From the NCBI GenBank assembly GCA_025526935.1, contig JAHLKD010000005.1, positions 558,001 to 622,000 of the forward strand: a DNA stretch of 64,000 nt, written 5' to 3'. The translations under genes were made by a program, and so were the position numbers. The stretch is from Cladochytrium replicatum (lineage: Eukaryota > Chytridiomycota > Chytridiomycetes > Cladochytriales > Cladochytriaceae). Below the pieces are notes generated by a model, which worked only from the letters and a program-made list of their open reading frames with translations, ran no database searches and was not told the origin of the DNA. Below, piece after piece: positions 15,808-27,290 of the stretch. Every line of letters starts with the position of its first letter. Within the stretch, counting starts at the first letter, position 1.

Positions 15808-17210
15808 TCAACCAGAGCTGAAAAAAATACAGAAGAAAGGGCATCCCGCCGATTTGGTTAAGCAGTAACGCTTTTCACCTAAAGAAGTGAATCGGTCTTT
15901 AATCCCCTCATACGTGTCGCCTGTGATATAAGCAATCCGTGGTTCTGGATTCATTGCCAAAATCTTTGAAGCTTCATAGCCGTCCATCACCGGCATCGGA
16001 TCGTCCATGAAAATGCCCGAGTACTCCGTCTTCCTGACGATTTCTACAGCCTTCAGTCCATTGTTAGCGAAATGGACGTTTGGAAATCCAAGTTCTTCAG
16101 CAGACGGTGCATGAACTGCTGGTTAAGAACAGGCTTCTCTTGTTCTGATGGGATCTCAGCTTCTTGGCTGCCTCTTCAAATGCGGCCTTTTCACCGTCAT
16201 CTGTTAGCAGTAGCTCGACAAGGATAGTGAAAGCGATAGCGGTTCAGGGTCCAGCCTTCTTCCGCACCGCAATCTCTCTGCTCATGAGGTTGACGGGCCA
16301 TTTGCATATTGCCAGCCCAGACCAGTTCCTCCAGCCCTTCTTGTCGAAGTCGTTTCCACCTGACTGAATGGTGAAAATAAGCTCGGCTATTTGCATTCAG
16401 GTATTCCGATTCCTTCGTCCAGTACGGTACGCTTAAGCTCGAGATATGACCATGATGTCCAAATTACATGTGGATGAGTTGCCCAGTTATTTCAACGATA
16501 ATCTGGAAGCATCCACGGTCGGAAAGCTTGATCGAATTTGCTGAGCCATTTCTACACAATCTGATGAAGAAGAACTGGATCTGTGATAACAAAATTGGGC
16601 ACATTCTCAAACACTTTCGTCTCTAGTACCACAGTGCCATGTTCTTTCCTCTAGTTTTGGGTGGAATGATGCTTGACTAATTTGAGAAGCGAACGGACGT
16701 TCACTTCACAGTGTATGCCCTCTGGTATATCCACGATAGATTTCCATTGTTCCTTTGTTTTTTCTACATTTCGTGCTCGTCGTTGTAATCAATCAGCATA
16801 CACAGTGTTTCCCCGTACTTCTGTGAGAAGACGCACTACAGTTTGTACCAACTTCGGTTCCCAAATTCGACGACCAGTTCGATGGCGGTATCAAATAAAT
16901 TTCTTCGTGGCGATCGTTCGTCGATCTTCGCTGGGTGTACTAGTCTGGCCGAAAAATCTCACTGAAAACTGAAATTGTCAGCCGTAAGGTTATCGAGTCT
17001 GTTCCACAGCATTAAGCAAATCACTCATTGCACAATTGATATCTGGCTCGGTTGAGCCTTCACTAAATCCAAACAGGCGTCTTCATCAAATCCATCCATT
17101 CGAACGGCGTCTGCCGTACCGCTGAACATTGTTGAATTTGCCAAATGCGTTGTCTGTTTGAGGTCTCCAATGAAATTGAGCCCGTGAGTGGTGCTCTCAA
17201 GATTTACCAT
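15808..17210 (-). pseudogene. Degenerate tandem copy of the hybrid histidine kinase
   Basis: Lies directly upstream of the intact kinase in the same orientation and matches it along most of its length in the same order: ATG|GTAAAT start (17208-17210), ANSTM segment, PAS-B and H/N-box region, then a receiver end with PMPVMDGYEASK and AYITGDTYEGIKDRF (about 15880-16000). The reading frame is broken many times and the region between PAS and H-box is shortened, so no ORF exceeds about 100 codons. The acceptor-site motif reads MDDPMP instead of MDNQMP. This is a duplicate that lost function while its neighbour stayed open. Confidence 0.85.
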
Positions 17211-17601
17211 CGATTCTGTGATGACAGAAAGTCAGATGATGAGTTGATTTCAAACCAGAATTATTGCCCCACAACAAACATTTTGAAATGTTGAACGATT
17301 GGTCACATTGGATCAATTTACTGGTCGTGGGTTATTTGAGGTGTGGCGTGGGGCGAGAATAATTCGCTTAAATGTTAATATGCTGGTTCCGGGAATCGCT
17401 GTGTCCTTTCGAACCTCGTACTCAAAATATCTGCTTGGGCTTGCTTCGCATTCTGTTTAATACAATTGACCGTGCGAAAGTGCAGAAGTTCTTTTATCAT
17501 ATCGTGATAAACGGCCCTTTGCCACAACAAATTTTAGTTCTGTTCTTCTTGGCCCAATAATTCGTTTTGCCACGGCGTGAGGTACCCCTCCCTGCGAGAG
17601 A
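17211..17601. other. Intergenic region upstream of the Frizzled-like gene
   Basis: About 390 bp, AT-rich, between two divergently arranged units. Short ORFs only; nothing recognised. It should contain the receptor's promoter. Confidence 0.4.
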
Positions 17602-20571
17602 ATGAAACCCAGGCTCTTTGCTCTTCCATTCCTCTGGGTGGCTTCCGTCTCAGCAGCAGGTACGGCGCTCAGTTCAGTTTGACGGTACACAGATACCTGA
17701 TATTGTTATGATTTTCAGATTTGGGGGTTTGTGTGGACTATCCGGCCAAAGGACTTTGCGCTGGTTTTATCGACTACCAGGTGTATGTCCCTTTGAATTC
17801 CAACATCACGGCGCTTGAAGCTCGAGTTCGCCAGACGCTTGGCCTTTATGCCGTCAATGGGCAACCTCCAAATGCAACGACGTTCGGTTTGGCATGTGGG
17901 CAATCCCTTATGAGTCTGTTGTGCTCTTCGATATACAGCAGATGCGGAACTAGAAAGATTGTGGACGTCCCTTGCCTCGATGTTTGTACCCAGGCCGTTA
18001 CCACTTGCACTCCTCCTTTGACAAAGCTGAACCGAACGGCGCTCATACCCTCTTGCACCACTCTGCAAACGTACAACATTCCCTACCCGACGAAAGACTG
18101 CATGACTGCAGCAGAGTTATCTACAATTGCTGCAAATAAAGCTGCAGCCAATGCAGGAAAGAGTGGAGACAATCCATTGGCGAATCCAGCTGTGTTTGCT
18201 CAGGGCTGCCCGCTTCCTTTTTTGTTTTACGGAAACACCTCTAATCTGGACCCGGTAACTGCGCGCAAATGTGCTGGACCATGCTGTCTACCCTGCCCGT
18301 TGACCGACTTCGTTTACCCATCGTAAGCTGCGGTACGACATAGCATTACTAGTATTAACTTACGCTCCACAGTGGCTCTGCAGATCTTGCTCTCAACATC
18401 GTTCTTTATGTCAGAGTAGCTTCAACAGCGTTCGCATTCTTTATTGCTCTGAGCTATCTGATTTTACCTGGTTACCGATCTACTCCTCGCAATCTCGTGC
18501 TCTATGTTGCGCTTTGTTTGTTCATATGGCAGAGCGGTGCGCTTTGGAACATTGGGAAACCCGACCGAACCAAATGTGTTGACACTTTCGTCGAGGCGAC
18601 TCAGGAAAATAATTGGCTATGTCTTGGTCAAGGTATCTTCGTCATTTTCGGAGCTTTGAGTGTGGTTATGTGGTCAGCATGGACAATCATCAACCTTCAC
18701 ATGGTAAGCTGTCAGATTGTTCAACCCAATTGTTTACCTGAACTCGAGACAATCATAGGCACTGGTGTGGAAGAAGGATGTTATGGAGAGATACATCAAA
18801 TTGGCACATGTCTTCTGCTGGCTTGTACCTGCCGGTCTGACGGCTGCGACCGCTGCACTTAAGGATATCAAATACGAGTTCGGCAACGTATGCTTTGTTT
18901 CTCAGGATATCTCGAATGGTCTTTTCTTCATCCCTCTTGCTTTCATCATCTTTCCCATGTTTTTCCTGCATCTGTGGACATGTATCGCAATTTTCCGGGT
19001 ATGTTAATTCCGTGACTCCTTGCACTCAAAACTGATTTTTACAACAGGTCACTTACAAGGCTGCAGTCGCTGTGGATGTAACTAAGCCCAGCTCGCACAC
19101 TGGCAGCGGCGCTGCATTTTATTCAACGAGATCCCGGGTTGAGGCGGAAGGTAGTGCAAATACGCTGGTTAGATCACGAAATGGAGGGGGCAGTGGAAGT
19201 GGAGGAACACGGGCCGTCGGAACCGTTGTAGCGAGTTTGCGGGCTTTGTGGCGTCCAGCACTGATGTCCTCCATCGTTTCAGTAACCTTCGTCACCTTTT
19301 GGCTGTTCTACATTCTTCAGCTGAAGCAACTTCTCGAGATCAATCCCCAGTCGAATCCGGCGGTGTTGCAGTGGATTGTGTGTCTGTTCCAGACTCATCT
19401 TACAACTGTTGCCTCCACTGGCTCGAGAAACACCGGAAACATTCCACAAGATGCTTGTTTCAACTTCATCTCACCAGTTCTACCGTCGCTCGGAATGGTG
19501 GTGACTGTCGAAGTTCTGGTGTCTATTTCAGGGATTCTGGTTATGCTGGTCTTCGGAACTCGATTGGCACTCTACCAGGATTGGAAGACACTATTCCAAA
19601 AGGGGTTCAAGCGAAACAGTAGCCTCAATGCTAGCACATCCGCGAAGATGGCGCCGCGACTTCCACGGGTCCGCAATGAACCTGTTCCGCCTATGACCCA
19701 ATACAGCCCAACTAAGATGCACTACTATGCAACCCAGAGACCGGGTAGTTACATCGGGGACGTCGCAGCAACCCCTGGTCCGACGAGTATCATGAGCGGT
19801 CAAGCGACACGCCTGTCTGGTGCTCAAAGCCAACCTGGTTCAGCTTTGGACGCGGTATTCGCGATCAACCCGCAAAAAGGCAGCTTGTCCCTCGGCAGAT
19901 CGCAGTTCGACACAACTCTGGATCCTATGTACGTGGCCTTCGACCCATCTTCCCTCCCCCGCAGCAACGTCTCTGGTTCTACGTCGCGCACCGATGGTGC
20001 AGCTGCTATGTACGCAGCCGCACAAGCTAACAGTAGCTCTCTCCCCCGGAGCGTCGCGTCAAACGCTAACCGGTCACCAGGAATCCAGAACGCCGCCGAG
20101 CCGCCGTACAACCCCGTTTACATGAACCTGCCGCTTGGCACCAACGTCTCACTCTCCGGAACAACACTCTCCGTCGGCGGTGGCCCACGCACAATCAGCG
20201 GCGCAACACTCAACATCACCCTTGAACGCACACCCGCCCCAACACAAGTGAACTTTAACGAACCAGGTGAAACGGTTCCAAGACACTCCACAAACCGTCC
20301 ACACCGGCCGCGCTCGAGCAGCCTTGATCGTCTCCGACGCTCCGAGATCGAGGATTTCGCAGAACAGCCACCGCAGCGTTCGCGGTCCAACAGTCTGGGA
20401 AATACATTGGTTTACGACAATGGAAGCTTCCAGAGGGTGCCTTCGCCAGGTCGAGGAATGGACATCGGGCAGCGGAACCCGGTGCTGTCCGTTCCACCAC
20501 CTCCTGCAGTCTCCCCGCCGATTGCATACGAGCGCTTTGGATCTGGCTCCAATGTTGGAAGAATTCGATGA
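17602..20571 (+). CDS. Frizzled/Smoothened-like seven-transmembrane receptor
   Basis: G-protein-coupled-type receptor of the Frizzled/Smoothened class. Exons 17602-17659, 17719-18322, 18373-18703, 18759-18998, 19048-20571; 918 aa. A signal peptide (MKPRLFALPFLWVASVSAA) precedes a roughly 200-residue extracellular part rich in cysteines (e.g. CGTRKIVDVPCLDVC, CPLPF, CAGPCCLPCP) that resembles a Frizzled cysteine-rich domain. Seven helices follow at about 227-250, 261-280, 303-331, 343-365, 385-410, 479-502 and 552-582. The cytosolic tail (about 583-918) is Ser/Pro/Asn-rich. The KTxxxW motif used by animal Frizzleds to bind Dishevelled is absent: the tail has WKTLFQKG just after helix 7. Such receptors occur in Dictyostelium and some early-diverging fungi, where ligands are unknown. 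Strong consensus splice sites and phases agree throughout. Confidence 0.88.
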
Positions 20572-21775
20572 TAGTGGCTTTTGAGGAAAGGAAGCACAGT
20601 CTAGTGCGAAGGAAATGTACGGCTTCTGCTGATGCTTGCTCGCATGAAGCGGAGCATTTAGCTCGCCAGCTTTATATATTTTTTTGGAAATTCTCACTTT
20701 CATTTGCTCGTTTACCGTTGTATTTCATTTCATTCTCTAGCCTTTCTCTGTGTCTGCAGTCGCCTAACTTTCCCGCTTTCCAAACATTCACCCCGCCCTC
20801 CCTCGCGTCCGGTATGAATCTGCAGCTCCCTGTTTGTCGTTCTTTCTTGCCGCTGGTTTACCCACGTCTGAAAATCTCAACGTGTACCAAACGTTTTTCA
20901 TCTTTCCCCCAAACCGCACGAGTCTATTCTTTTCAGTTTTGCATTGAGACATTTTTTGATCTGTCCATAACACCCTTGCAATTTGTCTGAGGAAATAAGA
21001 TAATTTTTTTTCCCCTTCATCTGGCCTTCAGAACTTCTTTATGGTGATGTTTCGGATGCAAAGAAAGAGCGTTTTCATTGATATCATGCATAGTGCGAGG
21101 AGGAAGAAACAATGCTGGACTGGAACCACGCAACCAAAATGAGTACAGTTAGTTAGCACTGGTGTCCAATTGAAGCACGCCGAGCTCTTCCGATTCGGTT
21201 TGTCGCCCGATACTGTCGCGCTTCTTTCGAAATCAAACCATTGTCTCTAATTTTCGCTCACACGCTACAAACCTAGCCGACTAAATCAGCTTCATTATTG
21301 AGATGTGTGGGCAAGATATGCCAAGCTTCACGAAATCGTCTGATACAGCAAAAAGGTTGTTTTAAAACGACTGTGTAAACGAGGGAGAAAAAGAAATTCG
21401 ACCTTGGAAGTTAAGGCCTGAAACACACACAAAGATGCGGTTAATGCCGGATACAGCAAAAAGGTTGTTTTAAACCGACTTTGTAAACGAGGGAGAAAAA
21501 GAAATTCGACCTTGGAAGTTAAGGCCTGAAACACACACAAAGATGCGGTTAATGCCGAACCCAAAAAACAAATTTTTTGTTTGCGTCTGTTAACCAGAAG
21601 AAAAGAGCGAGTTCCAAAATTACCCAAAGCACTTCTAAACATACTGCACATGTTCTTCTTTTGAGAAACAGGTAAAAAAACCCACAAGCACCAGTTGCAC
21701 AAGAAACATGGAAAAAAATGCGTGAACCCGGAAAAATGTGGTCGATGCAAAAACAAGCAAATGCAGGTTTTCCAA
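20572..21775. other. Convergent 3' spacer between receptor and chitin synthase
   Basis: About 1.2 kb between two gene 3' ends. It holds the 108-bp tandem duplication (listed separately) and pyrimidine-rich stretches. An ORF across the duplication on the minus strand is composed of repeated hydrophobic peptide and is not taken as a gene. Confidence 0.5.
21342..21557. repeat. Tandem duplication, 2 x 108 bp
   Basis: Unit starts GATACAGCAAAAAGGTTG; copies at 21342-21449 and 21450-21557 differ at very few positions (e.g. AAAACGACTGTG versus AAACCGACTTTG). It lies 3' of the chitin synthase stop, probably in untranslated or intergenic DNA. Confidence 0.9.
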
Positions 21776-24700
21776 TCACATATCTCCGTGGCTCCTCGAG
21801 CTACTGCTATCGCTACGTCCCAAATCCGCCGCCCTCGAACTGACACTATTGCTGCGTCCCAGATCCGCCCGCGGCGGCGCGACGCTCCTGACGCGCGGCG
21901 AGCTCCGTGCACCTGGCTGTGGTGGGGCCGCCTTCATGATCGGTCCGCCCGAATATGCCGTCGCGTCGCTCATGGGAGCGTTCATCGAGGGAGAGCCGTA
22001 TGCGACTGGAGGCATGCTCGGCGTCCCGATGGGCGGTGAGTCGAAGATCGCGAGGGTCTGCCGTGCCGGGGTGGGCGCGGGGGCGAACATCGGCGTGCTG
22101 GTGCTACTGAGCGGGGAGGTGCCATGCGGGGAGTTCATCATGTGCGGTGGGGGCGGGCCAAGGGGCGAGCCCATCATAGGAGGTGGGCCTATTGAGGGGG
22201 AGTTGTTCATGGGGGGCGGGCCGCTCATTTGCGGGGGTCCCATCGGGGGAGGTCCGCCAATCATTGGAGGCGGTCCGTTCATTTGCGGAGGTCCCATCGG
22301 GGGAGGACCACCCATCATCGGCGGGGGTCCGTTCATAGGTCCCGGCCCCATCGGAGGCGGTGGTCCCATAGGTCCCATCCATGGCGGCGGCGGCCCATTC
22401 ATCATCGGTCCCGGTCCCATCGGCAACTTTGATGGCCCTCCAATCTGCAACCCAGCAGGCGGCGGTCCCCCCGCAACAGCCATTGCGAAACTCGGCAAGC
22501 CCCCCGAACTCCTCTCAACCTCTTCAGCCCTCTTCTTCCTCTGCCCCATCCACTCTCCCCACCTCATCATCACAAACTCACTCTCCCCACTCGACTCCAT
22601 CCCCTCGATCGGCGCACCGTGACCCCCACCACGCTTCAGCGTCTTGCTCGCCTCCGCAACCTGCCGCGTCTGGCCCCAGCTGAAGTCATCGAAATTCCAG
22701 AACGAGTACAGAGGCAGAACAAAGTTCCACACCGGGATACTGCAGATGTAGATCAGCATCCAGAAGAGGAAGATTGGGTGCTGTGCAGTGATCACGATAA
22801 AGACCCCGGGCAGTCCGAGCATCGCGAACTGTGTGATGAGCGGGATGAGAGGCTTGGCGTTCGCGGGGGCGAAGGGGTAGTACACAATCATGAAGAGACC
22901 AAAGCACATGGCGGCGGGGAGCACAACAGTTCCGATAAGCTCCATGAAAATCACAAACTATATTCAACCGATATGGAGTCAGAAATGCGCAGAACGTTGC
23001 TTGGGGGGAGTTGGATTTTACCTGCATGGAGAAACAGAAGCGGCCGCAAAGGTCCTTGACCAACAAAAGCTCGAGAAGGTTGTGCACAGTCGAATTGATC
23101 CATCGACGCCTCTGACTCAACAGCACCTTAAACGTGTTCGGCACCACCGTCTCGCACACAGCCATGGGGACAAACACCATCTTGCGCTTCGGGAACGTCC
23201 GCAGCATCAGCGTCGTCAGGCAACGGTCCTCACCGAGCAAGAGTAAGTTTTTCTTGTGCAGTGTGTCGACCACGTTCTCGCTGTACTCGTCCACAATATC
23301 GGGGTTCGAGAGGATGGGAACCCAGTAACCTGGACGGATGGTCGAGGGCGCTTTGATCCTGTACATGCTGAAACAACCCGGGAGACAGGTGACGCCTCCA
23401 AACATGGACTCGAAGGCTTTGCTGAGATGATGCGAGATAAAGTATTCAAACACTTGGATCATCGTGACCCACGAGTCCCATTCGTTCGCGATGCGCGTTT
23501 CGCCGCAAAGTCCCATGATGCACGGGTCCTCCTTCAGCACAGCGACCATGTGCGTCAGACTGTCGGCGTAAATCTCTGTGTCGGCATCGATCATCATCAC
23601 GCCCTCGTACTTGTCAGGGTGGACCCCGGTCATCGTCCAAAGCTTGTAGAACAGGTCAAACTCGAGCTCGGTCATCGCCTCGTCAAACATCAGCTTGGCA
23701 AGGAACGACATTAGCAGAACCTGCGAGTCACGCTTCCCACGGTTTCCGGGCTTAGGCGCCTTCGCCGCTCGCTCCTCCTCCGTCCCGGTCTTGACAATTA
23801 CAATCATCGGAACCTTGCCCTGCTTCCTGGCGCGAAGGGTGCCCATCCTGTTCAGAGTCGCGGGTCCGTCTTCGGAATCACCGCCCTTCTCGCTCTTGCC
23901 GAATCCAAACATGTTCTTCTTCTCGCTGTTGGAGCGGAGGTGGTCGGATCTCTCGTCGCTCTCCTCGGAGTAGCGGTACCAGCCGGCGTAGACGCGGGCG
24001 TTGTTCTGCTCCATGGGTCCTTCACCGATGGCGCGGTAGGGGTAGGCTTCGGGATGGTTGCCAAGTCTTGGATCCTCATAGTTGAAGCGCGCGTCAATCT
24101 CCATCATGTCGACGAGAAGTTCGCTCGTTGGTTTGGGGTTGCCGTTACCGGTCACAATACCGTCCGCAATGCACACAATGACCTTGTGTGTTGCGGGGTA
24201 GTACGATTTTGCGATGGAGTCGAGCGTCTTGCGCATGGACGCCTGGTCTTCGGAGTAGCACGGTACCATCACCATGCAGTGCATCCTGCTGGGGTCCTTC
24301 ATGGTGGGATCGTTGTCGAGCTCGTTGGGAGCAGACAAGTCCTCAAAGTGAGGGGTCTTTCGCGAGGGGCCAGCACTGGTGATGACGTCCGGGAGTGCGG
24401 CGGTTCCGGTCTTGACGACTTGGAGCTCGAGCGGTCGCTGTTGCCCGGGTCGGAGTGTACCGTGACGAATCAACGCACGTTCCTCACGACGACGCTTCAT
24501 TTCTTCAGCTGTGCGAGCTCCGGGGGAAGAAAGTTTTCGACTCATGAAGGCACGGAAAACAAGCGCGAAGATGAAGCGCACGGCGGTGACGCCGATAATG
24601 ACAGCCAAGGAGACGTACAGAAGCACGCTAGAAGCCATGCATCCCAAAGAGGTAGTGTCGACAAAGGCAATCTGGAAGATGTCGTTCAAGCACTCTGCTT

Positions 24701-26052
24701 CTCTCTGTCTGCTCATTCGCTGAAACGCGATAGTAGCATCTTTGCCAATGTGGTTTTTGACCATGGTAAAGACCCTGTCGTCGATGAAGGTGAGCGACGA
24801 TCTTAACTCTTCAAGCCTTGTCAAGTCCCACACGTATCTGTCAATGGCATCGTTAGCACAAAATACAACACTTTTGTGACGTACGACTCACCCGTTCCAT
24901 ACGGTATAGTTGTTCTGCACACCTTTCGCAGCGATGTCATCCCAAGAAACAAACAAAAGACCCTTGTATTTTGCAAACGAGTTGAACTGGAAGCGGACTC
25001 TTTGTGTGTTGTGGCACAGGTTGCTATGCAAAGGGAATCGAGTCAGAGAGAGAGACAATAACTGTGCAAATTTCAATTTACCCGTCGTCCAGACTGATCC
25101 CGGGAACGGTGCAGGGAAGGGGCTGGAATTTCTGGCCAAAGTTGACTCTGCAGGCGTGGCTGTCGATGTTTTTGGGAAACATGAAGCTGAGATCCTTTCC
25201 CATTCCGGACGTGATGTTGATGACACCGGGGTGGCGGAGGTTGCTCTCGTGGACGAAGCCGCGGATGGAGAAAGCCGAGACGTTGAAGAGACCTAAGACC
25301 CTGTCGATTTTGAAACGGTCTTCTGGGACAGCACAGACGGTCTGGTTGAAACCAAAGGTGAGGAAGCCGACGGAGCACATGACCATGAAGATGAGAATGC
25401 AAAGGGCAATCTTTTCGCGGAAGGCCTGCTGGATGGCCTTGTCCTTCTTTCCGAGAGCGGAAAGCAGAGGGGAGGGGCAGCAGCAGGTCAGGAAGTGTGA
25501 GAGGAAGAACCACCACGAGCCACTGGACTTTTTCTCCGAGCGGCGACGTTTGAAGAAGCCTTTTTGTTCATCCCCGTCTTCACCCTTTTGAGCGGGGGCA
25601 CTTAGGGCACCGCGCACGATGGAAAACTTTCTGACGACGTGACGCTGGTCGACTGACTTTGCTTCGGTGACGGGGAAGCGAGGGCCTGGAGAAGCGGGAG
25701 CTGCGGCTGAAGGACGACGGCCGAGGGTGAATCTGGTTCGTAGGCCACCCATTGCGCCGGTCAGCGTGCCAAACCAGCCGGGAGGGCCAGGAGGACGTTG
25801 TGGCAGGAAAGGGTTCTGGTGTTGATGGCCAGGAGGAGCGAATTGTTGTTGTTGTTGTTGCTGTTGATGGTGTTGATGATGTTGAGCGAAGGGAGTGGCG
25901 GTTCCCGAGTTGAAGCGAACAGGACCTTGAGGAGGCCTCTGCAGCAGAAGCTGCGGCGGTTGGATAGGTGGGTATGAGTTGTTGGCATGGCTAGGAGTGG
26001 GGGCAGAGTAAGCGGGAAGTGGTCTATTTGGTGGGAGGTCGTAGCGCTCCAT
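21776..26052 (-). CDS. Chitin synthase, division 2 (class IV/Chs3-like)
   Basis: Membrane glycosyltransferase that polymerises UDP-GlcNAc into chitin at the plasma membrane. Exons 26052-25082, 25023-24892, 24837-23022, 22957-21776; 1,366 aa. N-terminal cytosolic part is Pro/Gln-rich, including a run of eight Gln after HHQHH; then helices around CILIFMVMCSVGFLTFGF, an extracellular cytochrome-b5-like stretch, and a helix at LLYVSLAVIIGVTAVRFIF. The catalytic domain shows MVPCYSED, MIDADTEIY, LLGEDRCLTTLML and the signature QRRRW (about residue 942), followed by C-terminal helices. The last 200 residues carry an unusual Gly/Pro/Met repeat tail (units like GPPPMMGGPPPMGPPQM). The start at 26052 (MERYDLPP) is chosen because the ORF upstream lacks ATG support and extends into promoter sequence. 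No myosin or DEK domain, so not class V/VII. Confidence 0.93.
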
Positions 26053-27290
26053 GGTGGACGAGCGTCGATTAAGGAGCAACAGCCACACAACAACAGAACA
26101 GATGGGAAGAATAATAATAAATTTTGTACTAAATAGTACCGGAAGAGCAGCCCTTTGACACTGACTCTCATGTTGCCATACCGGGTGGGCTCTCGTCCAA
26201 AAGGGCGGCCCCCATATCATCAATTGGAGTTCGATCGCTCGGAGTAATGCTACCAAAAATTAATGCAATTCATAAACCATAGTTACTCTGCGCGAATCCG
26301 CGGATGAACAACTCGTTCATGCAGATCAACCAGCGATGATAGTTGCTGCTATCATCCCGAAGCTGATCGAATTTCAAAGACTGCTTGGTGTCAGGAACAG
26401 AAGCTGTTGGTGTTGGAGTCGGAAATTGTGTTTGAGGATGAATTGGCACGCTGCGCTTGACCACCAGAGTTGAGGTTTGATGGTGAGGCAGGATCAGTGG
26501 TTGCCATGACGTTTTGCGATGTTACAATTTTCAGCATCCAGCAGAGAGGTTGTGGTGCTGATAACGTGTGGAATATAAGACAGATGGTCGCTGAGCAGTG
26601 AATGTTCTATTAGTCCGCGTATTTATATCAATACATGACAGAGACAAGACAACAAGGACCATATCCTCTAATAAATGAAGATCTGCAGTGTCCAACACGG
26701 CATCAAGCTTGTTAACATGTTTTGACATGTCCGAACCTCCATGGTAAGTTTGGTCTCAAACTTTCCATATCGGGTATATATTTCTAACCCCAAAAATTTT
26801 CCTTCATTAAGTTAGAGATATTCCGTAACCTTAATCATACCCGTCAAACCCACAAGAACTCCGGGATCTATCATCATCTTTACTCATCATAGATCACTGA
26901 GGTTCATCATCGTGATCCCAAGCTCCGTCTCATACCTCGGGAAACCAGTCATCACGATCCCAGCACATTCAATATGTCTGCCGAACGTCAAAATCAACCA
27001 CGATTGATCATCACCGCAAGGAGAAAAGCTCCCAACATTCGGTCAGCCTCCATCGAACTCCCTCCGCCCCGAATCTGCGATGATCTGATATCATCCTCCT
27101 TCTGGCCCCCCCGGCTTGCTATTTGCTTGTGTGCAATCCCCTTAAAAACACACTCGTCAACTTTGGGTTACCCGTCAAAATAACTTAAACACCCATCATA
27201 AACACGCCCTTGCCAACCCCACATTCTCATCACAAAATCTCTTTCGCTCTCTTTCTTTAGATCAGTACCTCTATTATCTACATACAAGCT
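26053..27290. other. Divergent intergenic region with a gag-like scrap
   Basis: About 1.2 kb between the chitin synthase and the secreted-protein gene, so it should contain both promoters. Apart from the gag-like fragment at 26270-26500, nothing coding was recognised. Confidence 0.45.
26270..26500 (-). mobile_element. Possible Ty1/copia-type gag remnant
   Basis: A minus-strand reading contains LKFDQLRDDSSNYHRWLICM followed by NELFI. This has the shape of the N-terminal Gag motif of copia-like retrotransposons (L-x-F-x-x-L, NY..W...M..L). The only upstream ATG (about 26506) is in a different frame, and the ORF stops soon after the motif. No LTR, protease or reverse transcriptase is seen nearby. 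It is a short, frame-broken scrap; similarity could also be chance. Confidence 0.3.

Noticed and set aside
19591-19622. Possible KTxxxW Dishevelled-binding motif after helix 7 of the receptor
   Set aside because: The sequence is KTLFQK; the Trp lies before, not after, the KT pair, so the motif is absent.
20412-20703. Antisense ORFs over the Frizzled-like tail
   Set aside because: Shadow frames of a GC-rich coding exon with no independent support.
21328-21912. 194-codon minus-strand ORF over the 108-bp duplication
   Set aside because: It exists because 108 is a multiple of 3; the peptide is a repeated hydrophobic stretch without similarity, and it overlaps the chitin synthase 3' end.
22104-22683. 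Alternative-frame ORFs in the chitin synthase tail
   Set aside because: GC-rich repeat DNA keeps several frames open; only the frame continuous with the catalytic domain is supported.
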